Positions 8,674-16,644 of a stretch of DNA of 64,000 nucleotides are shown piece after piece. Origin of the DNA: Demequina iriomotensis. Its GTDB lineage: Bacteria > Actinomycetota > Actinomycetes > Actinomycetales > Demequinaceae. How positions within the stretch are numbered: the first letter of the stretch is position 1; each line of letters begins with the position of its first letter. A program made the position numbers and the translations under genes. Location: the NCBI RefSeq assembly GCF_000971395.1, contig NZ_BBME01000013.1, forward strand, positions 144,796-208,795, in the 5' to 3' direction. The notes under the pieces are model-generated. The model was not told the origin of the DNA, ran no database searches, and saw only the letters and a list, made by a program, of their open reading frames with translations.

Positions 8674-10241
8674 GCGTACTCCCAGTACCCGCTGAGGTCG
8701 GCGGTCACCACGTCGGGCGGGGCGTTCCACTTCTGGGACAGGCTCGTGTTGCAGGTCTTGGTCACCATGGTCGACCACGGCTCCTGGCCGTTGTACAGCG
8801 CGGGACCGAGGTCGAGGCAGCGACCCGACGAGTCCTTGAACAGGTACGACGTCTGGTAGTTACCGGTGTCGGCGTAGCGGGTCCACTTGGTCGACGTGCT
8901 CGAGCAGTCGGTCGAGAACGTCACCCAGCCGCCCTCGGTGCCCGCCGACTTGAGGCAGTAGTTGGTGCCGCTCGTGCCGTTGGAGTTCGTGTTGACCCGG
9001 ATGGTCTGGGGGCCGTACGAGCCGACGCTCAGCGCAGGCTCCGTGTAGTACCACTTGTGGTTCCACAGCAGCGAGGACTGGCTCGGGTTCGGGTCCTGCT
9101 TGCACGGGTAGACGATCATCTGGCTCTCGTACCAGTGCGTCCAGGTGACGTCCGCGCATCGTCCGAACTCGAGGTAGTTGACGATCTGGTTGGTGGTCTT
9201 TCCGGCGGCACCGGCGCCCACGCTCGGGAGCGGGTCGAAGGCGGCCGCCTCACCCGAGCCCACGCTGCTGTTCGACTTGAGCAGCTGACCCGAGGTGACG
9301 TTGCCCGAGCCGCCGCCCAGGTAGTAGTTCGCATAGGCCAGCGCGCTCGTCTCACCGCGCCACGTCGCGTCACCGGTCCAGCTCCACAGCTGGAGGTAGC
9401 GGGTGCTGCTGGAGGAGCTCTCGCAGGGCTTGAGCTCGACGTTCTGCCCGGCGGTGTTGGTGCGCGTGATGCACAGCACGTCGCCGGTGTAGCCGTCGAT
9501 GGTGGTCGTGGCGAGCTTGATCCGGTAGTCCGTGTCGTAGATCCACAGCTGCAGCGGGTCGCGGTCGCCGCACTCCGCGGTGGGCACGTACTTGACGTTG
9601 GCGCCGCTCACCTGCGACGTGGCCTCGAGGCAGAACCGGTCAGGCACGTAGGACGCCGACCACGAGTAGATGTAGCCGCCCGGGATGTTCACGTTGGTGA
9701 GGTTGAAGGCGTAGACGACTTCGAGCGTGCGGGAGATGTCGCCCGGGTTGGACTCGATGGTGAGGCCCTTGCCCGAGGAGGACAGGAGCGCGAAGCCCGG
9801 CTCCTGCGAGGGTCCGCTCCCGGAGGTGCACGACAGCTTGTTGGCCGCGCGCCACGCATCCGACTGCCCCGTGGGGTCGGAGTTGAAGTAGGAGACCTGG
9901 ACCTCGTACGCGACCTCGCCGCCCGCGTCCTCGACCGTACCGGTGGCCGTGCACGGGAGCTTGGTGCGGTCGCCGTAGATGTTGCCGAGCGCATCGGCCG
10001 TGCCGCGCGCGTTGCGGATCTGGCCCACAACGGCGTTGATGCCGGACTCCGCGGCGAACACCGTCTTGGTCGAGGCCTGGAGCACCTGCGTCGGCTTGAT
10101 CTGCGACAGGATCACGCCGAGCATCACCAGGGAGAACGTGGTGACGACCATGATGAGGAGCATCGCCGTGATGAGCGCCGCGCCCTCGTCGGACGCCGCC
10201 GGGCGACGGGTCGGGACGCTGCGGGTGAAGAACCTGGTCAT
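8658..10241 (-). CDS. PilX-like pilin protein with a C-terminal ricin-type lectin region
   Basis: 527 residues. The N-terminus has a prepilin-like junction, DEG then AALITAMLLI and a hydrophobic helix (about 21-48), but no glutamate at mature position 5, as in PilX/GspK-type proteins. Residues ~60-200 look like a pilin-type domain. From ~202 to the end there is a repeated pattern of Cys-Leu starts (FCLEA, LCITR, NYCLKS, RCLDLG) and Q-x-W ends (LQLW twice, SQKW once, with LLW and TKW variants), which is the (QxW)3 ricin B beta-trefoil signature. This suggests a tip adhesin binding carbohydrate. Start ATG overlaps the PilW-like stop (ATGA). Confidence 0.85.
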   Translation of the reverse strand: MTRFFTRSVPTRRPAASDEGAALITAMLLIMVVTTFSLVMLGVILSQIKPTQVLQASTKTVFAAESGINAVVGQIRNARGTADALGNIYGDRTKLPCTATGTVEDAGGEVAYEVQVSYFNSDPTGQSDAWRAANKLSCTSGSGPSQEPGFALLSSSGKGLTIESNPGDISRTLEVVYAFNLTNVNIPGGYIYSWSASYVPDRFCLEATSQVSGANVKYVPTAECGDRDPLQLWIYDTDYRIKLATTTIDGYTGDVLCITRTNTAGQNVELKPCESSSSSTRYLQLWSWTGDATWRGETSALAYANYYLGGGSGNVTSGQLLKSNSSVGSGEAAAFDPLPSVGAGAAGKTTNQIVNYLEFGRCADVTWTHWYESQMIVYPCKQDPNPSQSSLLWNHKWYYTEPALSVGSYGPQTIRVNTNSNGTSGTNYCLKSAGTEGGWVTFSTDCSSTSTKWTRYADTGNYQTSYLFKDSSGRCLDLGPALYNGQEPWSTMVTKTCNTSLSQKWNAPPDVVTADLSGYWEYAWVPN

Positions 10242-10903
10242 GGCCTGCCCAATCCGGCGATGCACACCTGGTTGTCGCTCACGCCGTCGCTGTTGGCGTC
10301 CGCGTTGGTGGTCGAGGCGGTGGAGCTGTTGCGCGCGACGAACGTGGTCGACAGATCGACCGCCGCGGACGGCTCCGTCTGGGTCGCGGCGAGCTCGAGG
10401 GTGAGCGACTGGCGCATGCGCGAGTCGTCCGCCGAGGCGAAGGTGAACGGCGAGCCGGACCCCACCCGCGCGACGTTCCAGGCGATGGTCACCCAGTTCG
10501 ACGCGCTGCTGGTGCCGTCGCGGCGCCAGGTCCGGTACGCGACCGTCTCCGCGTCGTCGTCGAGGCGCCACTGGTAGCACAGCGGCGCCTGGCCGGCGGG
10601 CAGGTCGGTGAGCTCGAACTCGACGTACCAGTCACCCGAGGGCCCGCGCACGGGACGGTTGATGGACGATGCGTAGCGCACCTGGCGATCCATCGCGCTG
10701 AAGCTCGCGCGCAGCGAGTTCGCCGCGTCGACGCGCCGCTGCGCCTCGGACGTGGTGTGTGCCATCGAGATGAGCGCGCCCATGAAGATGGTGATGACGA
10801 TGGTGAAGATCGACATCGACACGACGAGCTCGACGATGGTCATGCCGGAGTCGCGGTCCGCGCGTTCGCGGAGGCGGGTGATGAGGGACGTCACGGGTGC
10901 CAT
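10238..10903 (-). CDS. PilW-like minor prepilin
   Basis: 221 residues. A type III signal peptide is visible: a basic leader ending RDSG, then MTIVELVVSMSIF with Glu at mature position 5 and a hydrophobic helix. The remainder is a small globular domain with several Trp residues. Minor pilins of this type prime pilus assembly at the tip. Its ATG at 10903 lies seven bases after the large prepilin, and its stop overlaps the lectin pilin. Codons GCA TCG TCC at 10664-10673 carry one exact copy of the recurrent 10-mer. Confidence 0.85.
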   Translation of the reverse strand: MAPVTSLITRLRERADRDSGMTIVELVVSMSIFTIVITIFMGALISMAHTTSEAQRRVDAANSLRASFSAMDRQVRYASSINRPVRGPSGDWYVEFELTDLPAGQAPLCYQWRLDDDAETVAYRTWRRDGTSSASNWVTIAWNVARVGSGSPFTFASADDSRMRQSLTLELAATQTEPSAAVDLSTTFVARNSSTASTTNADANSDGVSDNQVCIAGLGRP

Positions 10904-10910
10904 GGCGCGA

Positions 10911-13118
10911 TCAGCTCTTGTTCACCCGGTACCAGATGGTGCCGGTCGAGGTGACGGTGCCCACCTTGAGCGTGTAGGTCACGCTGCACATGTACGAGGA
11001 GGTGTTGGTGGTCCACGTGCTCGTCGGCGGAGCGATCGAGACCTTGCCCGCGTCCGACAGGGCTGTCGTGGTACTCACCGTGCCGCATCGCGAGTTCAGG
11101 TTGGTGCCAGACAGGTTCGTCGGGGTGCCGAACGTCACGCTGTCGACGAAGTCGCCGGTCCAGTTGGACGGGGTGTCGTTCTCACCCGCCCAGTAGCTGG
11201 CGGTGGTGCTCGACTTCGCCGCCGTGACGGTCGCCACGGGGCTGGTGCTGGAGCCGTCCGTCGCCGCGAAGGGTGTCACGTTGGTGCTCGCCGTGTAGTA
11301 CACCGTCGCCGTGGAATCGGTGCCGCCGCCGGTGAGCTTGTAGGTGAAGGAGCAAACCTGATTGCTCGACGATCCCCATCTCACGTTCGACGCGGGCGGC
11401 GTGATCACGATCTGCCCAGCGTTCTTCTGCGCCGTGGTCGAGCTCACCGAGCCGCAGCGAGCATCCGCTCCCGAGGTCGACAGGTTCGTCGGCGTGCCGA
11501 GCGTCACCGCGGTGACCCCCTTCGCCGTCCACGTGGTCGGCGTGTCGTTGGCGCCTGCGGTGATCGTGACCGCGGAGCCGCCGCGCGTGACGGCGGCGCC
11601 TGGAGCGCTGCTGGTGCCGTCGTTGACGGCCACCGGCTCCACGCGCACGGTCGCGGTGGCGGAGTTGTCGCTCACGGTGGCGCCCTGCTGGAGCTTGAAC
11701 GGGAAGGTCCACTCCCCCACGACGCCCACGGGCGGCTGGAACTGCACGTCGGAGCCGCTCATCGCCCACGCCGCGCCGGACGGCGAGCCTGTCGGCTGCG
11801 TCGAGAGCACCACGCTCGAGGTGGTGAAGGCGCCACGCAGGTTGGACGTGATCGTCGTCGCCGCCTGCGTCGAGGTCGCGCGGAACGGCACGACGATGGT
11901 GACGTCGCGCGGCGTGACCGCGGTGCGGAGAGTGACCGTCGCGACGGGGCTCTCGAGGCCGGAGCCGTCGATGTACTTGTACTGCAGCACGTCGTTGCCG
12001 AGCGTGCTCGAGGTGTATGTGATCGTCGTCTTGTCGGTGCTGGTGTTCGACACGGTCGCGGTGCCGAGCACCGGCGGGGAGACGATGACCACCTTGGCCG
12101 GCGAGCCCGGGTCGTTGGCGATGACGTTGATCGCGGTCGCCGTGCCGTAGTCCACCGTGAAGCTGTCGTCGACCGAGGCGGGGTTGAGCTGCACCCGCAG
12201 GATCGAGCTCGACGTGCGGTTGCGCGCGTCCTTGATGGTGTACGTGTAATCGAAGATGCCCGAACGCCACGAGGCGAGCGCGGGCGGCGTGTACTTGACG
12301 ATCCAGTTCGAGGTGTCCACCACCAGCGTTCCGGGGTTCGACGAGGTCGCCACGCTGAGCGGCGGGTAGCCGTACGTGCCGATGGTGTCGTTGTGCACCA
12401 CGTCGAGGCTCTGGGTGACGCCGGCGTCCGTGACCGAGAAGAAGGCGTCGTCCTGGATCGCGAGCGGCTCGACCGCATCGTTCCACTCGAGGTCGGTGGA
12501 CCCGTCGATGAGCGACGCGGTCGAGTAGACGCAGAGGCCGTTGCACTCCTCGCCGATGGGCTCCCACGTGACGATGACGATGACGCGGAGCAGGCGCGCG
12601 TAGCCCGTCGGCACGTTCGTGCCGGTCGGCTCGGTCGCGGTGTAGCCGCTCACCTTGGCGCAGTCGGCGTTCGCGCCGGCGTTGGCCTTCGAGCGGAAGC
12701 AGGAACCGACGAGCGTGTAGACGTCGTAGTCCACGCCGCTCTCGGTGACGGTGTCGCTGATGGGGAGGGCGGGCGTGGTCGCGCCGGTGGTGTCCCACAG
12801 CGGGTAGGTGTCGGAGATGCCCTCGACACCGAGGGTCGCGCCCTGGGTGAACGAGGCGTTCACCGAGCTCTGCGTGCGCCCGACCACCAGGCCGGGCACG
12901 ACCGTCGCGATCGAGCGCGGGTCGTAGTTGAAGGACTCCTCCATCGCGGCGTTGACGATGGCGACCGCGGACTGCTGGCGGTCCAGGTTGGAGGAGGTCT
13001 GCATGCCGTTGATGAAGAACCACAGCGACCCTGCGGCGACGATGCCGATGATCACGAGCGCGACGAGCACCTCGACGAGGCTGAAGCCCTCGTCCCGCTG
13101 CGTTGCGGCGTGCGTCAT
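10911..13118 (-). CDS. very large prepilin with cadherin/Ig-like ectodomain
   Basis: 735 residues. The type III signal is MTHAATQRDEG cut before FSLVEVLVALVIIG, with Glu at mature +5. Residues ~40-230 resemble a PilV/PilE-type pilin domain with a cysteine pair. The remaining ~500 residues are Thr/Ser/Val-rich beta repeats: DDAFFSVTDAG and DDSFTVDYGTAT starts with NVIANDP are typical of bacterial cadherin-like (Ig-like) modules, and two C-terminal modules share GTPTNLS, an RCG and paired Cys. Start ATG 13118 has GGAGG seven bases upstream. Normal pilins are 120-250 residues, so this is an unusual surface-exposed component, plausibly an adhesive tip or shaft decoration. Confidence 0.85.
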   Translation of the reverse strand: MTHAATQRDEGFSLVEVLVALVIIGIVAAGSLWFFINGMQTSSNLDRQQSAVAIVNAAMEESFNYDPRSIATVVPGLVVGRTQSSVNASFTQGATLGVEGISDTYPLWDTTGATTPALPISDTVTESGVDYDVYTLVGSCFRSKANAGANADCAKVSGYTATEPTGTNVPTGYARLLRVIVIVTWEPIGEECNGLCVYSTASLIDGSTDLEWNDAVEPLAIQDDAFFSVTDAGVTQSLDVVHNDTIGTYGYPPLSVATSSNPGTLVVDTSNWIVKYTPPALASWRSGIFDYTYTIKDARNRTSSSILRVQLNPASVDDSFTVDYGTATAINVIANDPGSPAKVVIVSPPVLGTATVSNTSTDKTTITYTSSTLGNDVLQYKYIDGSGLESPVATVTLRTAVTPRDVTIVVPFRATSTQAATTITSNLRGAFTTSSVVLSTQPTGSPSGAAWAMSGSDVQFQPPVGVVGEWTFPFKLQQGATVSDNSATATVRVEPVAVNDGTSSAPGAAVTRGGSAVTITAGANDTPTTWTAKGVTAVTLGTPTNLSTSGADARCGSVSSTTAQKNAGQIVITPPASNVRWGSSSNQVCSFTYKLTGGGTDSTATVYYTASTNVTPFAATDGSSTSPVATVTAAKSSTTASYWAGENDTPSNWTGDFVDSVTFGTPTNLSGTNLNSRCGTVSTTTALSDAGKVSIAPPTSTWTTNTSSYMCSVTYTLKVGTVTSTGTIWYRVNKS

Positions 13119-13156
13119 GGTGGTTCCTCCCTCCGGGAACTGCGGGGATGTGGTGC

Positions 13157-13194
13157 GGTGGGTGGGCCGCATCGTGCGATGCGGCCCACCCACC
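13157..13194 (-). terminator. hairpin between pilA and the large prepilin
   Basis: A perfect 18-bp inverted repeat (13157-13174 with 13177-13194) whose centre is CGCATCGTGCGATGCG. It lies 32 bases after the pilA stop and 39 before the next gene. The likely role is partial termination or 3' stabilisation of pilA mRNA, giving more major pilin than minor components. Confidence 0.65.
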
Positions 13195-13225
13195 AGCTAG
13201 CGTCCAAAAGACGCCGTTGACCGAC

Positions 13226-13615
13226 TTAGCAGGTCGCGGTGCCCGAGAGCAGGCCGCCGTTGTCCGAGTCGTAGTACCAGTCCTGGCTGGCGTCGGTGTT
13301 GGTGCCCTTGAGGCAGTACGCGCCAGAAGCGGTCGTGTACGTGATCGAGACGCCGGGCGAGGTCTTGACGTTCGCCGAGAAGTCGCCGTAGGCCGCCGGG
13401 TACTTCTGGTTGGCGACGTAGTAGGACTCGACCTCGGTGGCAGCACCGCGGAGGTCCGACTTGATCGCCGAGTCGTGCGCCGACTTGCGCTGGTTGAGGA
13501 AGATCGGGATCGCGATCGCGGCGAGGATGCCGATGATGATCATGACGACGAGGAGCTCGATCAGGGTGAAGCCCTGGTCCTTCTCCTCGATGGACTTGCG
13601 GATGCGAGCAAGCAT
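13226..13615 (-). CDS. pilA: major type IV pilin PilA
   Basis: 129 residues, about 114 after processing. Leader MLARIRKSIEEKDQG is cut before FTLIELLVVMIIIGILAAI, the canonical class IVa N-terminus with Glu at +5. There is a short globular domain with two Cys near the C-terminus (AYCLKG and the final TATC) forming the D-region loop. ATG 13615 is preceded by AAGGAG with ideal spacing, stronger than its neighbours. The 106-base gap after pilC and the following hairpin suggest separately boosted expression. Confidence 0.95.
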   Translation of the reverse strand: MLARIRKSIEEKDQGFTLIELLVVMIIIGILAAIAIPIFLNQRKSAHDSAIKSDLRGAATEVESYYVANQKYPAAYGDFSANVKTSPGVSITYTTASGAYCLKGTNTDASQDWYYDSDNGGLLSGTATC

Positions 13616-13721
13616 CGTTTTCTCCTTGAGACAGAACTGCATTTTCATGGGTGAAGCAGGCCGGCGGACCGGCCCCGTCGGTGCCGCCCTCAAGAGGCAC
13701 CGAAGTCTGTGTTGAGTTGTG

Positions 13722-14951
13722 CTACTTGACCAGCTCGAAGACGCTGAAGATGGGCATGTACAGGCCGATCACCATGAAGCCGATGATCCCGCCGAGGACG
13801 CCGATCATGATCGGCTCGATGAGGCTGGTGAGCTGCTCGGTGGTCGCCTCGACCTCGTCGTCGTAGAAGTCGGCGATCTTGTCGAGCATGTCGTCGAGCG
13901 CTCCGGTGTCCTCACCCACGGCCATCATCTGGACCACCATGGGCGGGAAGACCGGGTGCTGCGCGAGCGGCTTCGCCAGGGAGTTTCCCGTGCGCACCGA
14001 GTCGCGCACGTCCTTGGTCGCGTTCTCGATGACGATGTTGCCACTCGCCTCGCCCACGATCTCCAGGGACTGGAGTATGGGGACGCCCGAGCGGAGCATC
14101 GCGCCGAGGTTGCGCGTGAAGCGCGCGAGCGCCACCTTCTGCACCAGCGTGCCGAAGACGGGCGCCTTGAGGTACAGCGGCTCGACGCGCTGACGGAAGC
14201 CCTTGCGGTGCTTATTGCGGTTCCACAACGTCACGCCGACGATGATCGCGATGATGAGCGGCACGATGCCGATCTTGAGCATCGCCGACATCGTCACGAG
14301 GACCTGGGTGAGGAACGGCAGCTCCCCGCCGAGGCTCTCGAACATGTCCTGGAACACCGGCACGATGAAGAGCAGCATGCCCACCACCGCGAGGATCGCG
14401 ATGCAGAACACCACCACGGGGTAGGTCATCGCGGACTTGATCTTCGCGCGGAGCTTGACCTCGTCCTCGAAGTTGGTGGCGATCGAGAGCAGCACCGACT
14501 CGAGGAAGCCGCCGACCTCACCCGCGCGCACCATGTTGATCATGAGCGGCGGGAACACCTTCTCGTGGCGGCCGAGCGCCTGCGAGAAGGAGCGGCCGGC
14601 CTCGATGTCGGCGCGGCACTCGTAGATGACGCGCTGGAGCGCGGGGTTCTCCGTCTGCTCGGCGAGGATGGTGAGCGACCTCAGCAGCGAGAGTCCCGAG
14701 GAGATCATGGTCGCGAGCTGGCGCGACATGATCGCGATGTCCTTGAGACCGATCTTGTCGGTGAAGCCCGGGATCTTGATCTCGGTCTTGAGGCCGCCGG
14801 TCTGCACCTCCTCGATCGACAGCGCCGCGAGGCGCATGTCGCGCAGGCGCGTGGCGACCGCATCCTTCGAGGGCGCGTCGATGACGCCCTTCTGGATGTT
14901 GCCCTGCGGGTCGCGGACCGCGTACTCGAACCTCTTCACCGCGGTGGCCAT
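13722..14951 (-). CDS. pilC: type IV pilus inner-membrane core protein PilC
   Basis: 409 residues, two tandem GspF/PilC domains. Family features: MSRQLATMISSGLSLLRSL in the first domain and LGAMLRSGVPILQSLEIVG in the second, each followed by membrane spans (about 175-200, 225-250 and 380-405), with VRAGEVGGFLE and VGEDTGALDDML glycine motifs. It couples the PilB and PilT motors to pilin insertion or removal. Its ATG shares one base with the pilT stop (TAATG). Confidence 0.95.
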   Translation of the reverse strand: MATAVKRFEYAVRDPQGNIQKGVIDAPSKDAVATRLRDMRLAALSIEEVQTGGLKTEIKIPGFTDKIGLKDIAIMSRQLATMISSGLSLLRSLTILAEQTENPALQRVIYECRADIEAGRSFSQALGRHEKVFPPLMINMVRAGEVGGFLESVLLSIATNFEDEVKLRAKIKSAMTYPVVVFCIAILAVVGMLLFIVPVFQDMFESLGGELPFLTQVLVTMSAMLKIGIVPLIIAIIVGVTLWNRNKHRKGFRQRVEPLYLKAPVFGTLVQKVALARFTRNLGAMLRSGVPILQSLEIVGEASGNIVIENATKDVRDSVRTGNSLAKPLAQHPVFPPMVVQMMAVGEDTGALDDMLDKIADFYDDEVEATTEQLTSLIEPIMIGVLGGIIGFMVIGLYMPIFSVFELVK

Positions 14952-16534
14952 TACAGACGCGCCCCCATGGACTTGCCGGCGAGACGGCTGAACTCGTCCA
15001 CCGAGTGGCACAGCTCGACGCCGGTCTCGTACGAGATCATCGAGCGCTTCACCAGGTCCGCGAGGGCCTGGTCCATGGTCTGCATGCCCAGCGAGGCGCC
15101 GGCCTGCAGCGACGTGTAGATCTGGTGCGTCTTGCCCTCACGGATGAGGTTCCGGATGGCCGGCGTCGCGAACATGATCTCGGTGGCGACCGCGCGGCCC
15201 GGGCCGTCGGAGCGCTTGACGAGCGTCTGGCAGACGACGCCCTGGATGGCGGTCGCGAGCTGCGTGCGGACCTGGCCCTGCTGCTCGGCCGGGAACACGT
15301 CGATGATGCGGTCGATGGTCTGCGCGGCGTCCTGCGTGTGCAGGGTCGCGAACACCAGGTGACCGGTCTCGGCCGCGGTGAGCGCGACGGAGATGGTCTC
15401 GAGGTCACGCATCTCACCCACGAGGATGATGTCGGGGTCCTGACGCAGCACATGCTTGAGCGCGTTCTTGAAGGAGCGAGTGTCCGCACCCACCTCGCGC
15501 TGGTTGATGAGCGAGCGCTTGTGGCGGTGCAGGAACTCGATCGGGTCCTCGACCGTCATGATGTGCGCCGAGCGCGTGCGGTTCGCGAGATCGATGAGCG
15601 AGGCGAGCGTGGTCGACTTGCCCGATCCCGTGGGCCCGGTGACCAGGACGAGGCCGCGCGGGAGCGCCGCGAAGCTGCTCACGCCCTCGGGGATGCCGAG
15701 CGCCTCGAGCGGCTTGATCTCGTAGGGGATCATGCGGAAGACCGCACCCACCGAGTCGCGCTGCTGGAACATGTTGACGCGGAAGCGGGACTCCCCCACC
15801 AGCGAGTACGACAGGTCGAGCTCGAGCACCTCCTCGAACTGCTCGCGCTGCTTGAGGGTGAGGATCGCGTAGAGCGAGCGCTGCAGGCCCTCGGGCGTCA
15901 TGCGCGGCATGTCCGGGATGGGCTTGAGCCCGCCGTCGATGCGGATCATCGGCGGTGCGCCCGACGTCACGTGGAGGTCGGAGGCTCCCTGCGAGAGCAT
16001 GTACCGGAGCGCGCCCTGGAGGTCGAGGTCGCCCTCCTCGCGGCTCTGCGACATGCCGACGCGGGCGCCGGGCGCGGCACCCGGCTGGGCCGGCTGCGCG
16101 ACGGGCCGCTTGACGGGGGCCGGCTGCGCGGGCGCAGGCGCCGAGATCTCGTTGGCCGGCGCCTCGGCCACGGGCTCGAAGGACTGCGGCGTCACGGTGC
16201 GCGGGACCGCCGGGGCGACGGGTGCGGCCGGCTGCCCCAGCTGGGCCTGGCGCGCCTGCTCGAAGGCCTGGGCCGCGGACATGCGCTGCGCGGCGGCCGG
16301 GGAGGCGGACGCGGCGGGAGCCTGGTAGGGCGCGGGGGCCGCGCCGGGGACGGGCTGGCCGGTGGGCGGCGCGGGCTGCGCCCCGGGGATCCCGAGGCCG
16401 CGGCGCTCGGCGAGGAACGGGGCCCGCGCGGGCTGCTGCGCGGCGCCGTGCAGCGACACCTGTCCAGGTGCCTGCTGCGCAGCCGGCTGCTGCGGCGTCG
16501 CCCAGGACTCACGGTCCTGCATCGATCCCTCCAT
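14951..16534 (-). CDS. pilT: twitching motility retraction ATPase PilT with long N-terminal extension
   Basis: 527 residues; the family is usually ~350. Residues ~169-527 are a full PilT: LSQGASDLHVTSG, Walker A GPTGSGKST at ~300-308, Asp box TVEDPIEFLH, Walker B ILVGEMRDLET, His box ATLHTQDAAQTIDRI, and the AIRNLIREGK motif near the end that marks PilT rather than PilB. Residues 1-168 are Pro/Ala/Gln-rich and probably disordered. PilT hydrolyses ATP to pull pilus fibres in, powering twitching and DNA uptake where present. ATG 16534 has a purine-rich Shine-Dalgarno; ATG 16522 is an alternative. Confidence 0.93.
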   Translation of the reverse strand: MEGSMQDRESWATPQQPAAQQAPGQVSLHGAAQQPARAPFLAERRGLGIPGAQPAPPTGQPVPGAAPAPYQAPAASASPAAAQRMSAAQAFEQARQAQLGQPAAPVAPAVPRTVTPQSFEPVAEAPANEISAPAPAQPAPVKRPVAQPAQPGAAPGARVGMSQSREEGDLDLQGALRYMLSQGASDLHVTSGAPPMIRIDGGLKPIPDMPRMTPEGLQRSLYAILTLKQREQFEEVLELDLSYSLVGESRFRVNMFQQRDSVGAVFRMIPYEIKPLEALGIPEGVSSFAALPRGLVLVTGPTGSGKSTTLASLIDLANRTRSAHIMTVEDPIEFLHRHKRSLINQREVGADTRSFKNALKHVLRQDPDIILVGEMRDLETISVALTAAETGHLVFATLHTQDAAQTIDRIIDVFPAEQQGQVRTQLATAIQGVVCQTLVKRSDGPGRAVATEIMFATPAIRNLIREGKTHQIYTSLQAGASLGMQTMDQALADLVKRSMISYETGVELCHSVDEFSRLAGKSMGARL

Positions 16535-16644
16535 CGGGCCCTCCCCCTTGATCGCTCCACAACATACGGTCTTGTCCCTCGTTATCGACCAAATGCACCA
16601 AGTGCTTTAATCTCATTCCGCGAGACGCCCGTTCAGTCTGTGAG
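16535..16644 (-). promoter_or_regulatory. AT-rich pilB-pilT gap, probable regulatory region
   Basis: 110 bases, clearly more AT-rich than surrounding DNA. It contains a small palindrome (minus strand GCACTTGGTGC) and a TATGTT hexamer about 50 bases before the pilT start. I could not find a -35 with good spacing. It suggests a promoter that lets pilT and downstream genes be expressed apart from pilB. Confidence 0.35.

Noticed and set aside
10752..13220. 822-codon open frame antisense to the large prepilin
   Set aside because: Shadow of the opposite-strand gene, which has a correct signal peptide and Shine-Dalgarno.
13719..15119. Long open frame antisense to pilC
   Set aside because: Composition is that of a reverse-frame shadow (very high Arg, Asp, His) and pilC is unmistakable.
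16535..16644. c-di-GMP riboswitch upstream of pilT
   Set aside because: The conserved riboswitch core could not be recognised on the minus strand.
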